DNA of 5,514 nt from ZC4RG29 sp036563875. GTDB taxonomy: Bacteria > Bacteroidota > Bacteroidia > Cytophagales > Cyclobacteriaceae. The position numbers were made by a program, and so were the translations under genes. Below the pieces are notes generated by a model. The model searched no databases. It saw only the letters and a program-made list of their open reading frames with translations, and was not told the DNA's origin. This document shows positions 1 to 5,222 of this stretch, piece by piece. Location of the stretch: positions 1-5,514 of the forward strand of contig DATCLO010000155.1 of NCBI GenBank assembly GCA_036563875.1, written 5' to 3'. Position 1 is the first letter of the stretch. Each line of letters opens with the position of its first letter.

Positions 1-239
1 TGCGTCAAGTAACCAAGAAAACTGATTGTAACGTGCGGATCGTCGGATGAAACACGAACGCGGAATGCTCCGTTTCGGTCCGCCACTGTTCCAGTACCCC
101 CGGCAGCGACAATTTGTGCGCCTGCCAGCGGTCCGCCTCCAGAGGCATCAACAACACGACCCGTGACTTCAAAACCGTCCTGGGCATTGGCCACCACAAC
201 CGCGAGCAGCAATCCCAGGCCAACCACCAACGTTTTCAT
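1..239 (-). CDS. TonB-dependent receptor, N-terminal fragment (carboxypeptidase-like regulatory domain), cut by window edge
   Basis: The gene starts inside the window and runs off its left edge, so only 79 codons are seen. Residues 1-20 form a signal peptide: MKT, a hydrophobic core, and an end at ANAQ. Residues 25-77 match the carboxypeptidase-like regulatory domain that precedes the plug of many Bacteroidota TonB-dependent receptors: VTGRVVDASG, then PLAGAQI, then TGTVADRNGAF, and finally ISFLGY. Such receptors sit in the outer membrane and import large or scarce ligands with TonB energy. The ligand is not visible here, and other proteins with this domain (for example some large barrels or peptidases) remain possible. 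The ATG at 239 has a Shine-Dalgarno-like AGGTGA five bases or so upstream. An in-frame ATG at 263, with the same upstream sequence, lies in a 24-bp tandem copy and would add eight residues (MKTLKPGE). The gene lies about 95-115 bases downstream of the haloperoxidase-like gene on the same strand and may be read with it. Confidence 0.8.
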   Translation of the reverse strand, partial: MKTLVVGLGLLLAVVVANAQDGFEVTGRVVDASGGGPLAGAQIVAAGGTGTVADRNGAFRVRVSSDDPHVTISFLGYLT

Positions 240-276
240 TTCACCTGGTTTTAACGTTTTCATTTCACCTGGTTTT
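229..276. repeat. Perfect 24-bp tandem duplication carrying RBS and start codon
   Basis: Bases 229-252 and 253-276 are identical. Read on the minus strand, each unit contains AAAACCAGGTGAAATGAAAA: a Shine-Dalgarno-like AGGTGA, an ATG and the first codons (Met-Lys-Thr-Leu) of the receptor gene. Because 24 is a multiple of three, the upstream ATG (263) is in frame with the downstream one (239). Two complete initiation sites therefore serve one reading frame. Confidence 0.95.
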
Positions 277-355
277 GTCGATAATAAATGTCTCCTGTGA
301 AGAAACTGACAGCGAAGCCGGCGAAACAACATCACCAGCTTCGCCATCAAGTTGT

Positions 356-1900
356 TTATTCTGCTCCGTCAGTTGCCATCCTGGCAACAGTATATGACGC
401 TACGTCTTTACCTTGCTCCAGACCTACGTCGGAATCGAAAGTCCAGTGAATGCCTCCGTACACCCTTGATATGGCTGCCTCTTCGGCCCATTGTCTGAAG
501 ATTTCGCCCTCCTGAGGGAAAATGTGACTTAGTACTTCAGCAGCCGCTGCCGAGAACGTGCTGTGACCAGAGGTATAGCTTGGGAAGTTGGGCGTACCGG
601 CTATAGTCTTAAAGCCTGGGATCATTTGAATGGGACGCGGGTAGTGATAATAGTATTTCGCATCCCAGCAGCTGATACCTGCATCCTGGATGGCCATGTT
701 CAAGTACGCGAGTGTGCGCGCCGTCCGCAAAGGATTCATCTTGTACTTTACGATGTAGTCAAATGCGATGGTGTTCCAGTGACCAGGAGGAGTATAGGTG
801 CCAAGACCGTCTTGCCAGTAGTTCGCAATGCGGCGTTTCTCTTCCGTCATATTATTCTGATGCGAAACCAGTATCTCAACATCAGCCTCGTATTCAGCAG
901 AACCGATGGCCGGAGGCGGACCGGGACGGGTCATCTCGACGTTAGGCACACTCCACATCTTTACCCTGCCGTACAAAGGCGCAAGACCGACGGGACGCTG
1001 AGGGATTTCCTGGTTTTCCCAATACCAGCCGAAGCGATCGATCGCAGCTTGCTTTATTGAATCTGACACAGGTTTGGGGGTCTGAGCTTTGCTCATACCA
1101 TCGGCGCTGGCACGTGCCAGGGCGAGTTTGGCTACTTCGCTGCCGATGTACGCACCTACCTCAATGTCGCTTTGTACTGCTTCACCTGCCCACTTAAGGC
1201 TGTTGAGGTGTTCTGCAGCGCGTGCAGCCAGGTAATCCTTTTCGAGGGGAAACATGGCTGTCAGGACATCGCGGGAGGCAGCAGCGATTACAGCGCCATG
1301 AGAAGGATAGGAAGGCAACTCGCTTTCTCCATATGCGGGATCGATAGACGGATCCACTTTCGAGGGTGCGGGGCGTTCCCACAGGAATTTGTAGTGCCAC
1401 GCGGCAATCAAGCCGTCAAACTGAGCAACACTCAAGTGAGCGTATGCGCGGGATGAATAAGCCGGGTGTGCAAAGGGGAACGGCGGCGGACCTGCAGGGT
1501 TAGCAGGACTCGGCAATGTGTACGTTCCATCCGGATTGGGACCGGGAATTAAGTTGTACTTGGCCACAAGCTCCATTGCGATCTCCATCCAACGGATCGA
1601 AGGGTTGTTGGTCCAGTATTCGACGGCTGACCGCTGTTGGGAAGTCAGATTCGACATCGCAGCCTTTAGGTCGGCAAGCTCAGACTGATACTCGGCGGAA
1701 TTTACATCCGCAGGTTCCGGTACGTCGAGTTGTTCCGGAGACGAGAGGAGGACCGGTGTCCATGTGCCTCCATTCGGATCAAGCGATGCAAAATCGTAAT
1801 GCTTGTAGTTTAAGTTGACCGGCAGTTCACGATCGCAGGACACAACAAAGAGCATCGTGAGGCATGCGCCAAGAAGGGATAATATATATCTCTTTTTCAT
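356..1900 (-). CDS. Vanadium-dependent haloperoxidase / PAP2-superfamily lipoprotein with two related domains
   Basis: This is a 514-residue lipoprotein. Residues 1-22 are a signal peptide II (MKKR, hydrophobic stretch, FVVSC), so Cys22 would be lipidated. Acidic D23 and E25 follow it, as in many Bacteroidota lipoproteins sent to the cell surface. The C-terminal half has the full vanadate/phosphate-binding signature of vanadium haloperoxidases and acid phosphatases: K415-x6-R422-P423, then P440-S441-x2-S444-G445-H446, then S478-R479-x5-H485-x3-D489. H485 would bind vanadate (or carry phosphate) and H446 would be the acid-base residue. Residues about 70-265 look like an earlier copy of the same unit, but with lost catalytic residues (H169 for Lys, SHG for SGH, A241 for His). 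Family members oxidise halides with peroxide or hydrolyse phosphate esters; the sequence cannot decide which. The start is 18 bases after the stop of the barrel gene, pointing to one operon. There is no clear Shine-Dalgarno sequence. Confidence 0.9.
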   Translation of the reverse strand: MKKRYILSLLGACLTMLFVVSCDRELPVNLNYKHYDFASLDPNGGTWTPVLLSSPEQLDVPEPADVNSAEYQSELADLKAAMSNLTSQQRSAVEYWTNNPSIRWMEIAMELVAKYNLIPGPNPDGTYTLPSPANPAGPPPFPFAHPAYSSRAYAHLSVAQFDGLIAAWHYKFLWERPAPSKVDPSIDPAYGESELPSYPSHGAVIAAASRDVLTAMFPLEKDYLAARAAEHLNSLKWAGEAVQSDIEVGAYIGSEVAKLALARASADGMSKAQTPKPVSDSIKQAAIDRFGWYWENQEIPQRPVGLAPLYGRVKMWSVPNVEMTRPGPPPAIGSAEYEADVEILVSHQNNMTEEKRRIANYWQDGLGTYTPPGHWNTIAFDYIVKYKMNPLRTARTLAYLNMAIQDAGISCWDAKYYYHYPRPIQMIPGFKTIAGTPNFPSYTSGHSTFSAAAAEVLSHIFPQEGEIFRQWAEEAAISRVYGGIHWTFDSDVGLEQGKDVASYTVARMATDGAE

Positions 1901-1918
1901 AGTTGCGGACTTGAGGGG

Positions 1919-2845
1919 TTAGAATTTGAACTGATAGGTAAGGCCGGCACCCAGATTAGTGAACTTGCCCATGTTGCGCCCACTGATGATTTGTGAGTAA
2001 TAGGCCAGCACACCAAATCCCTTGATGTTCGGGAAGAAGTACTGAGCATTCAGTCCCACCTGCCCTACTTCCACTCTATTTGTAGGTTGAGCAGCGTTGT
2101 ACGCGCGAATGTCGTCGCCACTCAGGCATGTCGTTGAGTTGTACAGTGCCTCAACGTGGAAGGAGTGACCAAAGAACCACTTCCCTGCCACAAGTTGAAA
2201 GTTGACGGCGTTTGGTACATCCATCCATGCTGTGTAATAGCTACCGTTAGCATAGTAGTAGTCGCGCTCTGCCTCAGTCTCTCCGCGCCACAGGTAAGCA
2301 CCTGATGCACGGGCGTAGAAACCACTGTTCCATTCATACTGCACGATGGCACGTCCACTTACTTCCGGAGCGCCAAAGCCAAGGCTGTACGGCAGGTAGT
2401 CCGACAAGTAATTGGTCATCGGCGTTGAAAATCCCAATGCACCAACGAAGGCCACTTTCCCTGTCTCGGTTTCCCTGTTGAGGAACCGATATTTTACCAC
2501 CAGGCCAAAATCCTGGAAGCCCTTTGCTCCTTCCAGCTTGCCTCCGTTGGGTTCATCCGACTTTGTACGGACGTAAGGTGTTGAAATGATTACATTAAGG
2601 TTGTCGATGATACCTATGGCAATCATCGGCATGATGGTTCTTCGATGTACAGTTGCGATGGTGGCGTTGGTCCGAAGCTTACTTCCTTCCCAGTATTCAT
2701 CGAATTTGCCATGGTCGTACATCACAGCCAGGCACGCCTCGCGCGGCTTCATCATTACTGCGTCTGTGGGTGTTTGTGCCAGAAGGAGCCCGTCCCCTGC
2801 AAAGAGGCAAGCCGCTACCAGCAACATGCGGGTATAGTTGTTCAT
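1919..2845 (-). CDS. Outer-membrane beta-barrel, 'transporter' / Phenol_MetA_deg-like
   Basis: The 308-residue product begins with a signal peptide (MNNYTRM, hydrophobic core, end near LLLAQ at residues 20-24). I chose the ATG at 2845 because the reading frame extends 21 codons further up (to 2908) but that extension is not signal-like. The mature part alternates hydrophobic and polar residues in many short amphipathic strands, for example IGIIDNLNVIISTPYV (77-92), FGLVVKYRF (113-121) and FNLGA-type turns near the end. It closes with LTYQFKF, whose terminal Phe is the usual recognition signal for barrel insertion. The phrase 'YWEG...IGIIDNLNVIISTPYV...GFQDFGLVVKYRF' resembles the family annotated as outer-membrane transporter related to the phenol-degradation MetA protein. 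The ligand is unknown. The gene lies immediately upstream of the haloperoxidase-like lipoprotein, which suggests the barrel passes or anchors something for that enzyme; this is inference. Confidence 0.8.
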   Translation of the reverse strand: MNNYTRMLLVAACLFAGDGLLLAQTPTDAVMMKPREACLAVMYDHGKFDEYWEGSKLRTNATIATVHRRTIMPMIAIGIIDNLNVIISTPYVRTKSDEPNGGKLEGAKGFQDFGLVVKYRFLNRETETGKVAFVGALGFSTPMTNYLSDYLPYSLGFGAPEVSGRAIVQYEWNSGFYARASGAYLWRGETEAERDYYYANGSYYTAWMDVPNAVNFQLVAGKWFFGHSFHVEALYNSTTCLSGDDIRAYNAAQPTNRVEVGQVGLNAQYFFPNIKGFGVLAYYSQIISGRNMGKFTNLGAGLTYQFKF

Positions 2846-2884
2846 AGTTGTTTGGGGGTTAATCAAAAGTTTAGGCTGATACAC

Positions 2885-2899
2885 CGCGCCTTGGGCGCG
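2885..2899. repeat. GC-rich 6-bp hairpin upstream of barrel gene
   Basis: CGCGCC, three-base loop TTG, GGCGCG: a perfect stem of six GC pairs. On the minus strand it lies 40 bases before the barrel start codon (2845) and about 68 bases after the stop of the preceding gene. There is no T-run after it on either strand, so it is not a standard intrinsic terminator. It could be a structured leader or a partial terminator between the two genes. Confidence 0.5.
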
Positions 2900-2921
2900 T
2901 GCATACATACGCTTCCAAAGG

Positions 2922-2951
2922 GCAATAGCCCATCAGTAAGCACCCTGTCAA
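2922..2951 (-). promoter_or_regulatory. Weak promoter candidate for the barrel/haloperoxidase pair
   Basis: On the minus strand there is a TTGACA (2951-2946) and, 18 bases later, TATTGC (2927-2922), about 80 bases before the barrel start. The -10-like box matches a sigma-70 consensus at only three of six positions. The Bacteroidota form TAnnTTTG is not met either, since the nearby TTTG is displaced. It is the best candidate between the two genes, but weak; the genes may simply be co-transcribed from further upstream. Confidence 0.2.
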
Positions 2952-2966
2952 CGAACAGGAAATTTC

Positions 2967-3518
2967 TTACGAAAGGAAGGAATTGGGCGGAGGCGAGATG
3001 ACTTCCCTGATCATCTTGATTACGGCCGATGCAGTACCACCGTACTCAAGTGCGCGGCTCCAGCCGTTGCCTTTGATAATCTCCGCGAGGGATGGTGAGT
3101 TAAAGTCTTTGACGATTTTGCTCAGGAGGTCGTTGCCGGCGTTGGAGGCAGCGCCGTCTGCATCGTTAGAAACCCTGGCGTATTTTTCAAACACTTGTGT
3201 GAGTTTCTGTTTCGCCTTATTCTTGACACAGACGATGTGAAGCGTATCGTTTTCGAGTTTTTGCTTGACGAGCTCGTAAAATTCACCATTGTGTTCAAAC
3301 TCACCAGCCACACGGTCGAAGCCCCGGTTTTGAATGGGATAAGGAATGTTAAGAGGAATTTTAAACTCAAAGGTCTCCAGTTCGGAGTAATCTTCAGAGT
3401 CGAGCCGCTGTGCGAGTTTAGTCTTTGCTGAAAAGTCAAGGCCCCAGAAAAGTACGTAATATCCGCCCACATTGAATAGGAAGACAACCAGGAGTAGGAT
3501 GGCCAGTACCTTCTTCAC
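2967..3518 (-). CDS. Membrane-anchored protein of unknown function, 183 residues
   Basis: I do not recognise a named family. Residues about 4-27 form one hydrophobic helix (MKKVLAILLLVVFLFNVGGY and onward), a signal anchor or uncleaved signal, so the rest would lie outside the cytoplasm. The following part (33-115) is soluble and mixed alpha/beta: FKIPLNIPYP, then GEFEHNGEFYELVKQKLENDTL and a VCVKNK segment. A 'GEFE.NGE.Y..VKQK..NDTL' pattern of this kind is, to my memory, common in unnamed Bacteroidota proteins. The C-terminal 60 residues are helical with a small-residue linker (DADGAASNAGND) and end in PPPNSFLS. The start is GTG at 3518; no ATG fits, as the next upstream in-frame codons give a stop at 3579-3581 and no ATG in between. 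The gene lies 71 bases after the small basic protein and 121 bases before the barrel gene on the same strand. Confidence 0.8.
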   Translation of the reverse strand: MKKVLAILLLVVFLFNVGGYYVLFWGLDFSAKTKLAQRLDSEDYSELETFEFKIPLNIPYPIQNRGFDRVAGEFEHNGEFYELVKQKLENDTLHIVCVKNKAKQKLTQVFEKYARVSNDADGAASNAGNDLLSKIVKDFNSPSLAEIIKGNGWSRALEYGGTASAVIKMIREVISPPPNSFLS

Positions 3519-3589
3519 GGGGGCTTGGGCGTTGTGTGAAACGCTAATTACGAAAAAAATTCCGGGTGGGCAAATAAGTCAACAACGGG

Positions 3590-3784
3590 CTAGCTGGAGA
3601 ACATAGCCTTGACGCGGTTGATAAAGGCGCGTCTTTTCAGCTTGACCTTGTGTTCGTCGAAGTACTGTATTTCCTGACCCTTCTGGATCTTATAGACCGT
3701 AATCCGGTCCGTCGTAAAACGTTCCAGTACCTTTCCCTCCGTCCCGTCGGGAAGTAGGACAATATCGTGTCTCCCAGGTTTCAT
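3590..3784 (-). CDS. Small basic protein, SH3/KOW-like, 64 residues
   Basis: The protein starts MKPGRHDIVLLPDGTEGKVL and continues with alternating beta-type segments (ITVYKI, then EIQYFDEHKVKL), ending in a basic helix (KRRAFINRVKAMFSS). Short strands separated by turns, with a 'DIVLLPDGTEGKV' opening, recall small SH3-like or KOW-like barrels, which often bind nucleic acid or proteins. This is a fold guess only, and no catalytic residue is evident. I take it as real because the composition is protein-like, the frame is well ended, and it heads the run of minus-strand genes. The ATG is at 3784, with no Shine-Dalgarno sequence; a 23-base hairpin sits 11 bases upstream of it. Confidence 0.6.
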   Translation of the reverse strand: MKPGRHDIVLLPDGTEGKVLERFTTDRITVYKIQKGQEIQYFDEHKVKLKRRAFINRVKAMFSS

Positions 3785-3795
3785 GGGTGTTTGGT

Positions 3796-3825
3796 CCGGG
3801 GGTCATTTGACCTTCCGGTTTTTTT
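3796..3825 (+). terminator. Stem-loop plus T-run, plus-strand orientation, no matching gene
   Basis: CCGG-G-GGTCA-TT-TGACC-TT-CCGG forms a nested stem (outer CCGG/CCGG, inner GGTCA/TGACC, two-base loop) at 3796-3818, followed by seven T at 3819-3825. This is the layout of an intrinsic terminator for plus-strand transcription. No plus-strand gene ends before it, as every gene to its left is on the minus strand. It could stop an antisense or small RNA, or act on the minus strand as a hairpin 11 bases before the ATG at 3784. A two-base loop is tight, so in RNA the inner stem would open to a larger loop. Confidence 0.4.
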
Positions 3826-3876
3826 CCTGGGGGTTGGCTATGTTGTAACCGGAACGTGGGGAGTCCCGGTTTCGCA

Positions 3877-3912
3877 TTAATACCTTCCGGGGTCACCGTG
3901 TGACCGTGTCAA
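3877..3912 (-). promoter_or_regulatory. Dyad GGTCAC-CGT-GTGACC beside a TTGACA box, operator candidate
   Basis: A perfect 6-bp inverted repeat with a three-base centre spans 3891-3905. On the minus strand it is preceded at once by TTGACA (3912-3907) and followed by TATTAA (3882-3877). The distance between the two boxes is 24 bases, too long for an ordinary sigma-70 promoter. A repressor or activator bound to this dyad could control the small gene at 3590-3784. Only the dyad is solid; its role is inference. Confidence 0.3.
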
Positions 3913-4064
3913 TAGAAACAATCTGGTAAAAAATGCCTAAAAAGGCCCCAATTTCGCGCTGTTGCCGCAAACAGGCCGGATGTCTTTTTTATGGCTGGCA
4001 GCATTTCTGACAACCCCTGTCAAGGCTATTGCAGAGGGTTTTGGCGGGTGGTAACGTTGCAGTG

Positions 4065-4400
4065 ATGACGGGGCTACCGAAGAAAATCAGCGATGAATTT
4101 GACGCCCGCCACATGGAACTGGTGTGGGAGGAACTGAAGTTGCGGTTCGGATTCAATGTCGGGGAATGGAAAAAATTGTTCCGCAACGAATTTTCAAAGC
4201 AGCCTCGCAACGTGACCGAAATTGAGTTTTTCCTGATTTTTGGCAACCGCCACATCAACGAACTCCTCAACCGGGTACTTTGCCGCAGGCTGAATCATCC
4301 CACTTTCAACAACCTTGTCTTTTACATTATCGAACGGACGCGTCAGCCGTCGAGCAGCGCAAGTTCAGGATATTCGAATCGGCGTGTAATCTCTGGTTGA
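4065..4400 (+). CDS. Unrecognised helical protein, 111 residues
   Basis: No family is recognised. The ATG at 4065 gives MTGLPKKISDEFDARHMELV and then charged helical segments (WEELKLRF, VGEWKKLFRNEFSK, EIEFFLIFG, NELLNRVLCRRL), with no signal peptide or membrane helix, so it is probably cytoplasmic. GTG at 4062 and TTG at 4041 and 4029 are alternative in-frame starts; I prefer the ATG because the extra residues look arbitrary. The dense charged and aromatic pattern and a single basic cluster (RVLCRRLNH) would suit a small DNA- or protein-binding factor, but this is only an impression. The last 19 codons are serine-rich (QPSSSASSG), unlike the rest, and lie antisense to the 3' end of the SRAP gene. 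That tail may have come from loss of an earlier stop. Confidence 0.6.
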   Translation: MTGLPKKISDEFDARHMELVWEELKLRFGFNVGEWKKLFRNEFSKQPRNVTEIEFFLIFGNRHINELLNRVLCRRLNHPTFNNLVFYIIERTRQPSSSASSGYSNRRVISG

Positions 4401-5077
4401 TTCTTGTCCTCTACCCTTTTGTCGGTTATCATCTTCGAGATCGTATACGCGTCCATCAGTTTGCTGTCAATGGGTTGACATAATGCAAGTACATCATCCT
4501 TCGTAAGGCGCGACCCAAGCCAATCGTGCTCGTATTCTCTCGGGATGATGACAGGCATTCGCTTCTTGCTGTTGTGAATCTTTTCCATAAGGGAATTTGC
4601 GCGCGTGGTGAGCACCGTATAGGTATGGAGAACCTCTCCTGTCTGACGGTCAGTCCAGGTGCTCCACAGTCCTCCAATGGAGAAAATAGGCTCTTCGGGG
4701 AGGTATACGAAATAAGGATACTTCGTTTTTCCTCCATTGAACCATCGCCATTCGAAAAAGCCAGTGCAAGGGATAAGACATCTCTTCCCATCCGCCGCCG
4801 CATCACGGAACGCGGGCTTATCGAACATTTCCTCACTAACGGCATTAAGGGTGCGCACTCGTAGCGACTCCGCCTCTTTCATCGATTTCACCCACCAGGG
4901 CACAAGTCCCCACGTGCACAACTGAAAGACGCCAGGCGATGCGGAAGTTAATATAGGTGATGCCTTGAAATCGAATCCGTTTTCATAGAACATGGGTTCG
5001 TAGTCGAATGGCATCGTCGCCCGGTACCTATCGATCAAGGCATCCTTCAATGCAACATCTTGCTTATGATAGCACAT
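4343..5077 (-). CDS. SRAP domain protein (SOS response-associated peptidase; YedK/HMCES family)
   Basis: The 244-residue protein has the features of the SRAP family, which covalently captures abasic sites in single-stranded DNA through its N-terminal Cys and so protects damaged forks. The start is fixed by the family's need for Cys at position 2 once Met is removed: MCYHKQ, ATG at 5077. Other landmarks in order are the WGLVPWW motif (56-62), N78 in LNAVSEE, E109 in CLIPCTGFFEW, and H168 in ANSLMEKIHNSKKRMPVI. C2, N78, E109 and H168 correspond to the catalytic set, so the protein should be active. Length fits the family. The residue after N78-A79 is Val rather than the usual Arg of NAR(S/A)E. 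The gene stands alone on its strand here; its 3' end overlaps the unknown plus-strand gene by 58 bases. No LexA-type box is recognisable upstream, so SOS control is not shown. Confidence 0.95.
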   Translation of the reverse strand: MCYHKQDVALKDALIDRYRATMPFDYEPMFYENGFDFKASPILTSASPGVFQLCTWGLVPWWVKSMKEAESLRVRTLNAVSEEMFDKPAFRDAAADGKRCLIPCTGFFEWRWFNGGKTKYPYFVYLPEEPIFSIGGLWSTWTDRQTGEVLHTYTVLTTRANSLMEKIHNSKKRMPVIIPREYEHDWLGSRLTKDDVLALCQPIDSKLMDAYTISKMITDKRVEDKNQPEITRRFEYPELALLDG

Positions 5078-5222
5078 ACGATTTCATGTTGGTCCGTCTC
5101 CCCGCGTCCCCAAAAATGGGGAAATCTCTTCTCAATATATAATGCCATTTCGTTGATTCAGGCCTCTCACGCATCTGGCACATGATTTCTACAACGCTAA
5201 CAAAACTAAACAACATATAGTT
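5078..5222. promoter_or_regulatory. Divergent promoter region with AT-rich core
   Basis: These 145 bases separate the SRAP start (minus) from the small membrane protein start (plus). An AT-rich stretch at 5134-5143 contains a perfect TATAAT on the plus strand (5138-5143), but no -35-like box lies at the right distance on either strand. The Bacteroidota TAnnTTTG element is not seen. The leader just before 5223 is A-rich (AACAACATATAGTT), as is common for starts in this phylum that do not use a Shine-Dalgarno sequence. Confidence 0.3.
5107..5122. repeat. Perfect dyad TCCCCA-AAAA-TGGGGA before SRAP gene
   Basis: Six base pairs with a four-base loop, 30 bases upstream of the SRAP ATG. It sits between the AT-rich stretch and the start codon, so it could be an operator or a leader hairpin. 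On the plus strand it is followed only by AAATC, and on the minus strand by CGCGG, so it is not a terminator. Confidence 0.5.

Larger units (their letters stand above)
3785..4064. other. Divergent intergenic region with several dyads
   Basis: These 280 bases lie between the minus-strand small gene and the plus-strand unknown gene. I see no supported coding region. A 25-codon frame starting at ATG 3933 (MPKKAPIS...) is not convincing. The content is short inverted repeats: 3796-3818, 3847-3871 (AACCGG/CCGGTT), 3891-3905 and 4008-4022 (TGACA, five bases, TGTCA). The sequence ACCTTCCGG occurs twice (3810-3818 and 3882-3890). Both promoters presumably lie here. Confidence 0.7.

Noticed and set aside
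5..223. 72-codon minus-strand frame beginning MAWDCCSRLW
   Set aside because: Out-of-frame shadow of the receptor gene, whose frame (from ATG 239) gives a signal peptide and a recognisable regulatory domain.
312..344. GCGAAGC/GCTTCGC inverted repeat after the haloperoxidase stop
   Set aside because: A 7-bp stem with a 19-base loop and no T-run. It overlaps competing pairings (GGCGAA/TTCGCC, AACAAC/GTTGTT), so I do not call it a terminator.
563..1060. 165-codon open frame on the plus strand
   Set aside because: It lies wholly inside the haloperoxidase-like gene on the opposite strand, and its translation has no family-like pattern. The minus-strand frame has signal peptide and catalytic motifs.
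2846..2908. 21-codon N-terminal extension of the barrel gene
   Set aside because: It precedes a clear signal peptide that begins at Met 2845, and it contains the GC-rich hairpin, so it is more likely leader than coding.
2944..2959. CCTGT/ACAGG hairpin just after the 183-residue gene
   Set aside because: Only five pairs and no T-run on the minus strand; too weak to call a terminator.
3553..3559. Run of seven A (T on the minus strand) after the 64-residue gene
   Set aside because: The preceding CCCACCCGG has no complementary arm upstream, so there is no terminator hairpin.
3933..4010. 25-codon plus-strand frame MPKKAPISRCC...
   Set aside because: Short, no recognisable pattern, no ribosome-binding sign; compatible with chance in an intergenic region.
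4526..4864. 112-codon plus-strand frame
   Set aside because: Antisense shadow of the SRAP gene, whose catalytic residues are intact.
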